Below, piece after piece: positions 38,322 to 46,967 of a DNA stretch of 64,000 bases. Source of the DNA: CAYPPG01 sp964412555 (lineage in GTDB: Bacteria > Hinthialibacterota > Hinthialibacteria > Hinthialibacterales > Hinthialibacteraceae); contig CAYPPG010000006.1 of the NCBI GenBank assembly GCA_964412555.1, forward strand, positions 124,001 to 188,000. The letters are read 5' to 3'. The notes below the pieces were generated by a model. It was given only the letters and a program-made list of their open reading frames with translations, was not told the DNA's origin and ran no database searches. Position 1 is the first letter of the stretch. The number at the start of each line of letters is the position of its first letter. The translations under genes and the position numbers were made by a program.

Positions 38322-39044
38322 ATGCGAATCGATATATTGACCACATTTGTCGAAATGTTTGCCGGACCGTTTGATGAGAGTATTCTCAAGCGAGCACGGG
38401 AAACCGGCGTAGTGGAAATCAACGTCCACAATCTTCGGGATTGGACTCATGACCGTCATCATAAAACCGATGATGAACAATACGGAGGAGGGGACGGTAT
38501 GGTCATGTTGGCGAAACCCCTGATCGAGGCCACCGAAGATTTAAGTGGCCGGCGAGAAGGCCATTCCCATATCGTTTTGACAACTCCGCAAGGCAGAATT
38601 TTTTCACAGGAAATTGCGGAAGAATTATCGAAAAAAGAACATCTACTTGTTCTTTGTGGCCATTATAAGGGAGTGGACCAGCGCGTGATCGACTATTTAC
38701 AGCCGGATGAAATATCCATCGGCGACTATGTTCTCACCGGTGGAGAACTACCGGCGATGGTCATTGTGGATGCAGTCGTTCGTTTGATCCCAGGAGTGGT
38801 CAATTCGATTGCTTCGGTGCAGGAAGATTCCTTTTCCAGCGGTCTTTTGGATTGTCCGCGTTACACAAGACCGAGAACGATATACGATCTCGAAGTCCCG
38901 GAAATCCTCCTAAGCGGGAATCATGCGGAAATCGAGAAATGGCGGCGGGAACAAGCCATCGAACGGACGAAAAAATGGAGACCGGATTTGTATGAACGCT
39001 TTCAACAGGAACTTGAAACAAGCGGAGAGGAGCCATCAAAATGA
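38322..39044 (+). CDS. trmD: tRNA (guanine-37-N1)-methyltransferase TrmD
   Basis: 240-aa SPOUT methyltransferase making m1G37. Landmarks are the N-terminal RIDILTTFVEMF, LRDWTHDRHHKTDDEQYGGGDGMVM near residue 38, the trefoil-knot segments LLVLCGHYKGVDQRVID and ISIGDYVLTGGELPAMVIVDAV, and LDCPRYTRP. All key SAM-binding segments are present. It overlaps the next start by 4 bp (ATGA). Confidence 0.96.
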   Translation: MRIDILTTFVEMFAGPFDESILKRARETGVVEINVHNLRDWTHDRHHKTDDEQYGGGDGMVMLAKPLIEATEDLSGRREGHSHIVLTTPQGRIFSQEIAEELSKKEHLLVLCGHYKGVDQRVIDYLQPDEISIGDYVLTGGELPAMVIVDAVVRLIPGVVNSIASVQEDSFSSGLLDCPRYTRPRTIYDLEVPEILLSGNHAEIEKWRREQAIERTKKWRPDLYERFQQELETSGEEPSK

Positions 39045-39613
39045 GCGCTCCGGTATACGTCGCTTTATTGCATTATCCGGTTTACAAAAAGGACGGAACG
39101 GTCATAACAACATGCATTACGCCATTGGATTTACATGATATCGCCCGCTCCTGCCTGACGTTCGGAGTGAAAAAATATTATGTGGTCAATCCCCTGCCGA
39201 CGATGCAGTATTTGGCAAGACGGGTGTCGGCATTTTGGATGAGCGATTATGGTGCGAATTACAACCGAACTCGAACCGACGCACTCGGGATCATGCAATT
39301 AAAGGATCATATTGATGAGTGTATCGAGGAAATTCAATCTATCCACGGCCAAAAACCGGTGTTGGTGGCTACCACGGCGAAACAACTGGATCGCTCCGTT
39401 GACTATGCGGAAGTGGCGCAGCGGATTCAAACGGAAGAGACACCTTATTTTATTTTATTCGGAACCGGATACGGATTGATCCATGAATTTTTGCACCGGT
39501 GCGATTATATTTTGAAACCGATCATAGGCGCCGGCCACTATAATCATTTATCCGTCCGCAGTGCGGCGGCAATTGTACTCGATAGGCTTTTCAACATCGC
39601 AGAAACCGGCTAA
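39041..39613 (+). CDS. SAM-dependent RNA methyltransferase, PF09936-type (SPOUT-like)
   Basis: 190-aa protein of the Methyltrn_RNA_4 type, seen between trmD and rplS in several deeply branching and deltaproteobacterial lineages. It has YVALLHYPVYKKDGTVITTCITPLDLHDIARSC at the N-terminus, FGVKKYYVVNPLP, and C-terminal FILFGTGYGLIHEF and LKPIIGAGHYNHLSVRSAAAIVLDRLF, the latter resembling a SPOUT knot. The RNA substrate is not known to me. It is translationally coupled to trmD. Confidence 0.8.
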   Translation: MSAPVYVALLHYPVYKKDGTVITTCITPLDLHDIARSCLTFGVKKYYVVNPLPTMQYLARRVSAFWMSDYGANYNRTRTDALGIMQLKDHIDECIEEIQSIHGQKPVLVATTAKQLDRSVDYAEVAQRIQTEETPYFILFGTGYGLIHEFLHRCDYILKPIIGAGHYNHLSVRSAAAIVLDRLFNIAETG

Positions 39614-39680
39614 AATTAAATTTCTGTGCCTATGACGTGGTAATGACAAGAAAAACAATAGATATATTTGAGGAATAATC

Positions 39681-40145
39681 ATGGAACATCCAGCTTTAAA
39701 AGCATTCGAACAAAGCCAATTACGCAAAGAGTATCCCTATTTTCAAGCCGGAGATACGGTTCGCGTGAATACCCGCGTGATCGAAGGAGAAAAAGAACGA
39801 TTGCAAGCATTCGAAGGAGTCGTGATCGCGAAAAGTGGAAGCGGTTTGGGAGAAACCTTTAAGGTCCGCAAAGTATCGTATGGCGTTGGAGTGGAACGTA
39901 CTTTCCCTTTGCATTCTCCCCGCATCGAATCAATCAAAGTCGTGCGGCGCGGCCATGTACGGCGGGCGAAACTGTACTATCTCCGTGAACGGGAAGGAAA
40001 AGCGACTCGTATCAAAGCAAGAAAGAAACAGTATATCGATCTCAATAAAACCGTCACAAGTCCACAAGACGCGATCCAGGAAGTGCAAAAATCGGAGCCG
40101 GCTGCCGCAGCAGCAGAAACCCCACAAACAGAGAGTCAAGCATAA
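39681..40145 (+). CDS. rplS: 50S ribosomal protein L19 with extended C-terminus
   Basis: 154-aa L19. The core (residues ~1-115) includes HPALKAFEQSQLRKE, FQAGDTVRVNTRVIEGEKER, FEGVVIAKSGSGLGETFKVRK, VGVERTFPLHSPRI, and VVRRGHVRRAKLYYLRER. Some 35 extra residues at the end are rich in Ala, Glu and Thr (PAAAAAETPQTES), paralleling the tail on S16. It is the last gene of the operon and is followed 42 bp later by a strong terminator. Confidence 0.96.
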   Translation: MEHPALKAFEQSQLRKEYPYFQAGDTVRVNTRVIEGEKERLQAFEGVVIAKSGSGLGETFKVRKVSYGVGVERTFPLHSPRIESIKVVRRGHVRRAKLYYLREREGKATRIKARKKQYIDLNKTVTSPQDAIQEVQKSEPAAAAAETPQTESQA

Positions 40146-40186
40146 ATTCAAGACTGGTTACGAACAGATATCCTTTCACAAAAGCA

Positions 40187-40215
40187 GGGGCGGTTAAGCA
40201 AATCGCCCCTTTTTT
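40187..40215 (+). terminator. Rho-independent terminator of the ribosomal operon
   Basis: GGGGCGGTT (40187-40195) pairs with AATCGCCCC (40201-40209), one G-T pair, loop AAGCA, then six T (40210-40215). Confidence 0.95.
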
Positions 40216-40307
40216 GTTGCAATGGTATTCGTAAGTGTTGGATCGTAGAAACCTTATGGATTCATCAAAATGAGTGTAACATTTTTTGACTTAAGGGAGG
40301 TGAGAAT

Positions 40308-41363
40308 GTGTCACAACCTGCGGTAGTCCATTATGCTTTGAAGGAACGTGCCGTCGAACTACGGGAGATTCCATCCCCCCAACCAGTCCGGGGAAACGCT
40401 CTCGTTCGCATAGCCGCTGTCGGAATTTGCGGAACGGACGTCCATCAATATTTGAACGAACATTCATGGCCTGTGAATACACCTGTCATTCTCGGCCATG
40501 AATTCAGCGGAATCGTCGAAGAAGTCGGGGAAGGGGGGGGAGAGTTTGCTCCGGGGGATCGAGTCGTTTCTGAGACGGCTGCGTTCATATGCGGGGAATG
40601 TACCTATTGCCGAACCGGAAATTATCATTTATGTCCCCACCGGGAAGGATTTGGAAGTCGCCGAAACGGGGGTATGACGCAATTGGTCAATGTACCGGCA
40701 CGCTGTTTGCACCGTGTACCGGCGAATATCCCCCTTCACATTGCTGCTATTACAGAACCGTGCTGTGTGGCTTATCATGCTGTCGCCATTCATGCGAATA
40801 TCCATCCGGGGATGAGTGTAGCGGTTTTGGGATGCGGAAGTATCGGGTTGATGTGTGTTCAAGTCGCAAAATTGAGGGGGGGATATCCGATTATCTTGAC
40901 CGGACTTGCGCGGGATGAAAAACGATTGGAGGTGGGAAAGACTTTTGGCGCAGTGCATACCTTAGCCGTTGATCGTGATAATTTGCGAGAATTCATTTCC
41001 AGTATCGGAGATGGGATCGGCGTCGACGTGGTGATCGATACCTCCGGCCGGAATATTTCATTGAAGGATGCCATCGACATCGTACGGCCGGGAGGTCAGA
41101 TTGTTCGGGTTGGCTGGGGACCTGGCGCTTACAACTTCTCATTGGACCCGATCGTCCACAAAGAAGTGCGGCTGCACGGTGTTTTCAGTCACAATTGGAA
41201 TATGTGGGAACGTGTATTATCCATGGTGAGTTCCGGACGGCTGAAAGTGGATCCCTTGGAAGTAATACGCCTTCCGCTCGAACGGTGGCAAGAAGGTTTT
41301 GAAGGTATGCATGAATCCCGAATGACGAAAGCTATTTTGGAACCGAATGGAGAAATGGAATAA
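40308..41363 (+). CDS. Zinc-dependent medium-chain alcohol dehydrogenase (threonine/sorbitol dehydrogenase-like)
   Basis: 351-aa MDR enzyme. It shows GICGTDVHQY (catalytic Cys), ILGHEFSGIVEEVGEG (GHE box), structural-zinc cluster CGECTYCRTGNYHLC, TEPCCVAYHAV, and Rossmann GxGxxG in VAVLGCGSIGLM. Such enzymes oxidise polyols, threonine or sugar derivatives with NAD. The start is GTG 40308, fixed by GGGAGGTGAG just upstream; a near ATG at 40306 is out of frame. It converges with the MFS gene (5-bp gap). Confidence 0.88.
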   Translation: MSQPAVVHYALKERAVELREIPSPQPVRGNALVRIAAVGICGTDVHQYLNEHSWPVNTPVILGHEFSGIVEEVGEGGGEFAPGDRVVSETAAFICGECTYCRTGNYHLCPHREGFGSRRNGGMTQLVNVPARCLHRVPANIPLHIAAITEPCCVAYHAVAIHANIHPGMSVAVLGCGSIGLMCVQVAKLRGGYPIILTGLARDEKRLEVGKTFGAVHTLAVDRDNLREFISSIGDGIGVDVVIDTSGRNISLKDAIDIVRPGGQIVRVGWGPGAYNFSLDPIVHKEVRLHGVFSHNWNMWERVLSMVSSGRLKVDPLEVIRLPLERWQEGFEGMHESRMTKAILEPNGEME

Positions 41364-41368
41364 GTACG

Positions 41369-42793
41369 TTATGTTGCTTCGGCAGCGGACGCTTGTTCGT
41401 CTTCTTCATCCGATATCATTTTTCCTTTTGTATCCGGAGCAAAGATGATCACGATCAGTCCCAGCAAATAAACGGAACACATGACCATCATTCCTTTTCG
41501 AAAATCCCCTTCGAAGAATTCAACTAGATATCCACCACCGATCACACAAAAACCGGTGAAAATACGGCCGAAATTGTAAGCAAAACCCTGCCCGGTCGCC
41601 CTGATTCGGGTCGGGAACAGCTCGGGGAGATATTTCGGCAGCCAACCGAAGAACGCGGTCACGAAAAGACCGGCGAACGCACCCATCCACATCATACGAG
41701 GACCGAACACTTCGTTGAATCCAAACAAGGCCATCACCGATCCCCAGGCAAAGACACACAGGAAAACCCAGGATTTCTTATTTCCCATCAGGCCTGCCAG
41801 CACGCCGCCCATAAAACCGCCGATCACTTGCCCATAGGATTGCCAGCGTCCGACTGTCGAACCGGCTGTTTGCGCATATTCCGTACCTTGAGCGATTTGA
41901 TCTGCATAAGCTGCCAGCCATAGAAATGAACCCCATGTTCCTACCAACGCTACGGTTGAGAGAAGAGTTCCAACGATGGTTGATCGTCTGTAACGAGGCT
42001 TAAAGAGTTCTCCAAGAGATGTTCGTTGCTTTTTCTCCCGTGCCTGCCGCCATTTTGTGGTTTCCGGAACAAACACAATCACCATCAGACTGCTAAGACC
42101 GATCACGCATCCCATACCGATAACCCATCGCCAATCAAAACCGAGATTTCTCATGAATTCCGAATAAGAGGCTGCGATAAAATAACCTACATTTGCGGCG
42201 GCACCCATCAATCCGGCCAGCACTCCCCGGTATTGATCCGGCCAAGTTTCCATGATGAGGGCTACACTCAAAGGCCATGCGCCCCCAAGTCCCAGAGCAC
42301 CCAGGAAACGGCAAAAGATAAATATACTCCAATGCGGTGAAAAGGCGGATAGCCCCGTAAAACCGGAATAGACAATGACCGCGAAGATCAAACTTTTCAC
42401 ACGCCCGATACTATCCCCCATGCGTCCGAACATGATACCACCCGCGGCAGCTCCAAATAACCAGAATGCCAGGGACAACCCAAAGTAACGCCCGACCGGT
42501 CCATCGATGGCTTCTTTGAGTTCCATCGCTCTCGCTTCCAATTGGTTGATCGGTGCTCCCTCTTCCGACCGTTGTTCGATGAGGGCGAGTACTTCTTCTC
42601 TTTCCTCATAAAGATCGGATATTCCAGGGACCAGGTCGAGCAAAGCGGGGCGGGTCATGTAGCTGTATACTCCCTGTTCAACCCCATCGAAGGTCCAAGC
42701 CAGCAGTCCCGCGATCAAGGCCAGCCAGCAATAAAACGAACTCGTTTTGTAGATATCTTGTTCTTGCGACAAAGTATTTTGTTGTTCCGTCAT
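41369..42793 (-). CDS. MFS transporter
   Basis: 474-aa major facilitator with 12 predicted helices. Landmarks are FGRMGDSIGRVKSLI after helix 2 (the A-like loop motif DRxGRR), RFLGALGLGGAWPLSVALI near helix 4, and MFS-style symmetric halves. An ~80-residue polar loop precedes helix 2 (YEEREEVLALIEQRSEEGA region), unusual for the family. ATG 42793 has an AAAGGAGCGGGAG RBS and is preferred over ATG 42817. Substrate unknown; possibly sugar acids given the adjoining dehydrogenase. Confidence 0.85.
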   Translation of the reverse strand: MTEQQNTLSQEQDIYKTSSFYCWLALIAGLLAWTFDGVEQGVYSYMTRPALLDLVPGISDLYEEREEVLALIEQRSEEGAPINQLEARAMELKEAIDGPVGRYFGLSLAFWLFGAAAGGIMFGRMGDSIGRVKSLIFAVIVYSGFTGLSAFSPHWSIFIFCRFLGALGLGGAWPLSVALIMETWPDQYRGVLAGLMGAAANVGYFIAASYSEFMRNLGFDWRWVIGMGCVIGLSSLMVIVFVPETTKWRQAREKKQRTSLGELFKPRYRRSTIVGTLLSTVALVGTWGSFLWLAAYADQIAQGTEYAQTAGSTVGRWQSYGQVIGGFMGGVLAGLMGNKKSWVFLCVFAWGSVMALFGFNEVFGPRMMWMGAFAGLFVTAFFGWLPKYLPELFPTRIRATGQGFAYNFGRIFTGFCVIGGGYLVEFFEGDFRKGMMVMCSVYLLGLIVIIFAPDTKGKMISDEEDEQASAAEAT

Positions 42794-42948
42794 TCTCCCG
42801 CTCCTTTTTGCATTCAAAATAGGGATTTACCAGTTTACCGAAATGGAGGGGGAACTTCCAGGTGTATGGAATTCACCTTTAAAATGAGATAATATGTACA
42901 CATATTACATCTACAATAGTGGACGCTGTGTGGTAATAGGTTAACAGA

Positions 42949-43218
42949 ATGAAGGTAGATGATCGTACCCTCAATCGTATTGTTGAAATTGCCCGTTCTT
43001 ATGGTGTCAACCGCTTGATTCTTTTCGGCAGTGCATTGGAAACCCCTGAATCCGTTCGTGACTTGGATCTTGCATGTGAGGGGGTGGAAGGTTGGAAATT
43101 GTATGAACTAGGGGCAATGATCGAAAATGAGTTATGCATATCGCTTGATTTGATTCCTTTATCTCCTCCTAACCGTTTTACGAGATATATTGAATCAAAA
43201 GGGAAGCGGTTGATATGA
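42949..43218 (+). CDS. MNT-type nucleotidyltransferase domain protein (antitoxin-like)
   Basis: 89-aa minimal nucleotidyltransferase. ILFGSALETPESVRDLDLAC gives the GS-x9-11-DxD active site, and SLDLIPL the third acidic position. Such proteins pair with a HEPN RNase in MNT-HEPN toxin-antitoxin modules, where MNT modifies and neutralises HEPN. Here the expected HEPN gene is reduced to a 26-codon stub starting in an ATGA overlap (43215-43295). Complete in itself. Confidence 0.8.
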   Translation: MKVDDRTLNRIVEIARSYGVNRLILFGSALETPESVRDLDLACEGVEGWKLYELGAMIENELCISLDLIPLSPPNRFTRYIESKGKRLI

Positions 43219-43295
43219 ACTCTTTTGAATTACAGGAAGAAGTCAATATTGAATTGGAATGGATACAGTTTGGTTGTAGAAAAGCAATATTTTAA
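43215..43295 (+). pseudogene. Truncated partner ORF after MNT gene (possible HEPN remnant)
   Basis: An ATGA overlap with the MNT stop opens a 26-codon frame (MNSFELQEEVNIELEWIQFG and six more residues) before a TAA. Its coupling and helical start are what a HEPN toxin partner would show, but the rest is missing, and the DarG gene lies 13 bp further on the other strand. Identity as HEPN is inferred from position only. Confidence 0.4.
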
Positions 43296-43307
43296 TCTTA
43301 TCAAGTT

Positions 43308-44369
43308 TCATGCAAGACCTTGAATGTCCGTTTCAGTAAACCAACCCTTTTGCTTTAAAATTTTCGTTGCAATTGTTATTTGACGGCTGGAGAATTGTTT
43401 TTTACGCTCGTTCCAAGAATGAGTTTTAGCAATTATTTCATCAATGGTTTTAGCCTTTTTTTCTCGTATCACCCAGTATATTGTTGCAAGTAATTCAAGT
43501 CCAAATGGTGTTTCAAATCCCTCTACAAGGTCGGATACACGATCAAAACGTTTGCCTGTATCAGTATAACTCTCTAAATATTTTTTCGCATCTTCTACCG
43601 AACCGGGGACGAGATTCAGTTGTTTGTTAGGTGAATCACCTCCATCTGCATATCCTGAAATGAAGTGCCCCTCAATTCCCTTCAATACGTGCCGAAGCTG
43701 TTCGGCATATGGACCATAAGGACCTTCTTTAAAAACGAGTTGTAATGGTTCCCCTGCTTCTTGTAAAAAGTACATAAGTTTGTGAACCTCAAGCAAGGTT
43801 ACAAATGGATCAAGAAGGCCTGTAAGATACCGATGCATTAGCCCTATAAGTGCAGCACGCCCTGGTGTCATATTCGGGGCTTTTTTAATATGGGCCATTT
43901 TTTCGGCATCCGGCGCTCCCTTTGGCTCGAAGACGATAATCTGTACGTTATTAAGCTCAGATAGGTAATCTTCAATTCGTTTACGGACATCCAGCCATTT
44001 TAATCCGCCCAAACCACTTCCAAGGGGGGGGATTGCTATGGATTGGATATTCCGGTTTCGGATTTCGTCAACGAGTGCCTCTAGACCGGATTCAATATCT
44101 TCCATACGACTCTTAGCACGCCAATGACGCTTAGTCGGAAAGTTTATGATAAACCTTGGATACGTTATGCTGTCGGTTTCATGAACAAACATCTGTCCTG
44201 GCTTTACTTCTTCACGTTTGCATGCTTTTTCATAAGCATTAAAGTTCTCTGGAAAAGCATTTTTAAATTGCAGAGCAATGCCTCGTCCCATTACACCGAC
44301 ACAGTTCACAGTATTAACCAAAGCTTCTACTTCTTCGGTAAGGATATCACCTGTCTTATATTCGATCAT
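43308..44369 (-). CDS. darG: DarG-type macrodomain antitoxin (DNA ADP-ribosylglycohydrolase)
   Basis: 353-aa antitoxin of the DarTG system. The N-terminal macrodomain (~1-150) has TGDILTEEVEALVNTVNCVG, GVMGRGIALQFKNAFPENF, a NFPTKRHWRAKS segment, and IPPLGSGLGGLKW, matching ADP-ribose-binding DarG proteins that remove ADP-ribose from thymidine bases. The C-terminal half (LMYFLQEAGEP, FKEGPYGPYAEQLRHVLKGIEGHF) is the DarT-contacting region. ATG 44369 has an excellent GGGAGGTATTGAT RBS; the frame continues upstream to 44399. It follows darT with a 17-bp gap. Confidence 0.93.
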   Translation of the reverse strand: MIEYKTGDILTEEVEALVNTVNCVGVMGRGIALQFKNAFPENFNAYEKACKREEVKPGQMFVHETDSITYPRFIINFPTKRHWRAKSRMEDIESGLEALVDEIRNRNIQSIAIPPLGSGLGGLKWLDVRKRIEDYLSELNNVQIIVFEPKGAPDAEKMAHIKKAPNMTPGRAALIGLMHRYLTGLLDPFVTLLEVHKLMYFLQEAGEPLQLVFKEGPYGPYAEQLRHVLKGIEGHFISGYADGGDSPNKQLNLVPGSVEDAKKYLESYTDTGKRFDRVSDLVEGFETPFGLELLATIYWVIREKKAKTIDEIIAKTHSWNERKKQFSSRQITIATKILKQKGWFTETDIQGLA

Positions 44370-44386
44370 ATCAATACCTCCCGCCT

Positions 44387-45028
44387 TCAATAATACCAAT
44401 CACGTTTGATTTCAACGGGTGGCTTATATGTAGCGAAACTCAAGGTCGTTTGTACTATTTGCATTATTTTGTTAGAGTAAACACCTATTCGCGTCACCAG
44501 CTCAAAGGGAAAAGATTTTTCGATCAAGAATTCAGCCTGTTTTTTATCTTTGCATTGCGACCAGTCTGTTGCATGAATGGCATCCCAGTCAATTTTATTC
44601 AGTTGTTCGTATGAACAAAAGTCTTCGAAATAATATGAGCCAGCATTTGAAGTCGTAAATACCCAGCAACGTTTGTTATTATCAGCCCATTTTATCACGT
44701 TATCTAGGTTGGCCTCAAGATGAATAATCGGTATTTGGCTCCCACGATACAACAAATCAGTATTGTTCGCTCGATAAATCAAATAAAGCATTACGGAACG
44801 AGGACAGAAATAAAAAGGTACACAATCTCCTACATGCAAATGTGGATAACATGAAAGTGTCAATTCTTTCCGTCTTCTCTCTTTTATATGATTCATACCA
44901 ACAGTTGTGCCTGGCAAAGTTCTTCGTATAACCTCTGAGTCACTCCATAAACCTCCACATTCAACAATAGAAGGTAATCTATCGACATGTACGATATGGA
45001 AAATTTTTGAATATCTAGGAATTGGCAT
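44387..45028 (-). CDS. darT: DarT-type DNA ADP-ribosyltransferase toxin
   Basis: 213-aa toxin transferring ADP-ribose from NAD+ to thymidine in DNA motifs. Features are IFHIVHVDRLPSI near the N-terminus (NAD-binding His), SEVIRRTLPGTTVGMNHIKERRRKE, VPFYFCPRSVMLYLIYRAN, and DKKQAEFLIEKSFPF with the catalytic Glu at residue 167. Length is normal. It is an intact toxin upstream of an intact darG, so the pair is likely functional as a toxin-antitoxin or phage-defence module. Confidence 0.92.
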   Translation of the reverse strand: MPIPRYSKIFHIVHVDRLPSIVECGGLWSDSEVIRRTLPGTTVGMNHIKERRRKELTLSCYPHLHVGDCVPFYFCPRSVMLYLIYRANNTDLLYRGSQIPIIHLEANLDNVIKWADNNKRCWVFTTSNAGSYYFEDFCSYEQLNKIDWDAIHATDWSQCKDKKQAEFLIEKSFPFELVTRIGVYSNKIMQIVQTTLSFATYKPPVEIKRDWYY

Positions 45029-45049
45029 AATTAAATTGCCTCTTTTTTC

Positions 45050-45700
45050 TCATTCAATCCCCATCGCCTTGATAAAATCATTCGCTTCCGCAATGGAGGT
45101 TTCCAACTCTTTGATCAATGTGTTCACATCCGATTCGAGGGTGATGACGGTATCGTCCAGGGAAGCGATGGCGTTGGCGTTGAGATTGTGTTTGAGGAAC
45201 AGGACTTGATCGTTCAAGCGGGTGAGGATGGGATCCATCTTTTCTTCGGCGCGTTGCATGGAATCGATGAATTTTCGATATTGCTCTCTCGTTTCATCGA
45301 GTTTCTTTTCACTGGCGCGGCGCAGTTTATCGCTTTCATACTCTTCGAGTTCTCTCTCCCATTCACGGAACAATTTGCGGGCAACACTTTCAATATGCTC
45401 GATACGGCCTTCTACCCGCTCCGCTTGCTCTTTTGAACTTTCATATTGAACTTGGAGGTCTTCGTATTTATCCTGCAAGTCGCCGCCTTGGAAATCGATG
45501 AGAGTGGAGAATTCCTCTAGCGCTGAACGAAATTGTTCTTTGGCTTCCTCTTGATCATCCCGTGCGCGCTCGACAAGGAAGGTAAGTTTTTCACGATATT
45601 CCTTACCCATCATCTGAAGGCGCTCGCAAGATACACAAAGGAAAAATGAAGCAAACAATATGAAAAGAGTTTTCAATCGATAAATCAATAACGGATTCAT
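45050..45700 (-). CDS. DUF2959-family coiled-coil lipoprotein
   Basis: 216-aa exported lipoprotein; lipobox LCVSC lies near residue 24. The remainder is almost wholly charged coiled coil (REKLTFLVERARDDQEEAKEQF, YEDLQVQYESSKEQAERVEGRI, KMDPILTRLNDQVLFLKHNL), matching the DUF2959 pattern. ATG 45700 has a GAGGAGGTG RBS; GTG 45709 overlaps it. Function unknown; an envelope-structural role is plausible. Confidence 0.8.
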   Translation of the reverse strand: MNPLLIYRLKTLFILFASFFLCVSCERLQMMGKEYREKLTFLVERARDDQEEAKEQFRSALEEFSTLIDFQGGDLQDKYEDLQVQYESSKEQAERVEGRIEHIESVARKLFREWERELEEYESDKLRRASEKKLDETREQYRKFIDSMQRAEEKMDPILTRLNDQVLFLKHNLNANAIASLDDTVITLESDVNTLIKELETSIAEANDFIKAMGIE

Positions 45701-46269
45701 GGTTTTCACCTCCTCTTGGGACGGTACTCAAGTGTTCATTGTTCGGATAAAAAAGCCTATAAATACAATCAGTAGAGAGATCACCTTTGAAAATGCTGTT
45801 TTTTATTGCGATTTTGTAATGATTTTTATCAATTGAATAAACGATCACCAAAAAATACTGAAATATTTATAGTTGCCGCCTCTTCCTCATGTTCATGAAT
45901 TTGTCGGTTGCATGTAAAATCTTTAGTAGATATTACGGATACATTGTCTATTGTATTTCAGCTATTATAAAAGGACTCCCGCCTTTTCATAGTATCTGAA
46001 AGTTTGGCGCCTCGGATAATAATTGTTTTGTTTCAAGTGACAGGGTTGAGATCATGAAGAATTTTCACTTAAAAAAACCGTCTCGATATTACCGTCTGTT
46101 CAAAGAAGCGCTTCGAATCATTCCCGTTCGTTGGTGGTTTCGAAAAAATCACATGATCATGACTCCTCATCAGCAGTATCGTATCAATATTTCTGATTTC
46201 ATTCGCTTGTCCGCTATCTTTAGTGAAGATGCCAACACTGTGCATGTTGTACAAAACAAAAGGGAAAAT
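45701..46269. other. Divergent intergenic region and long pilin leader
   Basis: About 570 bp between divergent genes. Upstream of the pilin it holds TTGTCT (45944-45949), a 16-bp spacer and TATAAA (45966-45971), a possible promoter with a ~290-nt leader. The reading frame of the pilin gene stays open for 72 codons upstream of its real start (from ATG 46054), but that translation is basic and unlike a prepilin leader, and no good RBS precedes it. Confidence 0.5.
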
Positions 46270-46824
46270 ATGAAACTTCAAAAGAATGCATTTACCTTGA
46301 TTGAATTACTCATCGTTGTCGCCATCATCGGTATTTTAGCCGCGATTGCCGTTCCCAATTTTTTGAATGCACAAATTCGGGCAAAGGTGAGCCGCGTGTA
46401 TTCGGATATGAGGAGTTTATCGAGCGCGATCGAAATGTATAAAATCGATAACAATGCAGTCCCCTATCCGATTCTTCCGGAGGGGAATACGGATTGGTAT
46501 TTTCGCCAAGTTCGGTTGACCACGCCGATTGCATACATCAATAGTTTGCCGCTCGATCCATTTTTCCTCCAGCAAAATCGGTATGATCAATCCCGCCACG
46601 ATAAAAAAGGAGTATATGACTATGTCGGGCGGGAGTATGCCGGGGCGGTATGGGGATTCACCGGAGGCAGTTTGGCGGAACGGGCGGATTTTTTCATCCG
46701 CAGCCCGGGACCTGACGGGGGAAGTTCACCGACCCCTTGGACGAGTAACAGTGTCTATGATTCAAGCAATGGATTGACGAGTTTCGGAGATATTTTTTAT
46801 ATCGATTTTCACCCGGGGCAGTAA
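46270..46824 (+). CDS. Type IV pilin / type II secretion pseudopilin-like protein
   Basis: 184-aa prepilin. The short leader MKLQKNA precedes FTLIELLIVVAIIGILAAIA and VPNFLNAQ, a perfect class III N-terminal helix with Glu5. The residue before the cleavage site is Ala rather than the usual Gly. The globular part has Tyr-rich loops and a GspG-like IRSPGPDGGSSP segment near the C-terminus. ATG 46270, with AAAAGGG upstream, gives a normal leader; a start at 46054 would add 72 residues. It may be a minor pilin or a secretion-system pseudopilin. Confidence 0.88.
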   Translation: MKLQKNAFTLIELLIVVAIIGILAAIAVPNFLNAQIRAKVSRVYSDMRSLSSAIEMYKIDNNAVPYPILPEGNTDWYFRQVRLTTPIAYINSLPLDPFFLQQNRYDQSRHDKKGVYDYVGREYAGAVWGFTGGSLAERADFFIRSPGPDGGSSPTPWTSNSVYDSSNGLTSFGDIFYIDFHPGQ

Positions 46825-46913
46825 ATGAGTCATTTTTTCAACCGATGATCCTCCCCGTGTATTGAAAATCGAATATAGTTCCATAAAAATTGTAAGTGAT
46901 GAAAGTGATATTT

Positions 46914-46938
46914 TGGTGCAGACCAGAGGTCTGCACCA
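46914..46938 (+). repeat. Perfect palindrome upstream of the DUF1080 gene
   Basis: TGGTGCAGACC (46914-46924), AGA, GGTCTGCACCA (46928-46938): an 11-bp perfect stem. There is no T-run, so it is not a standard terminator; it resembles the other intergenic palindromes or an operator. Confidence 0.65.
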
Positions 46939-46967
46939 CAACTCAAAGTTGGAAAGGTAGGGACACG

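Noticed and set aside
46054..46269. 72-codon N-terminal extension of the pilin
   Set aside because: A prepilin leader of normal length starts at 46270 with a suitable RBS, while the extension is not leader-like.
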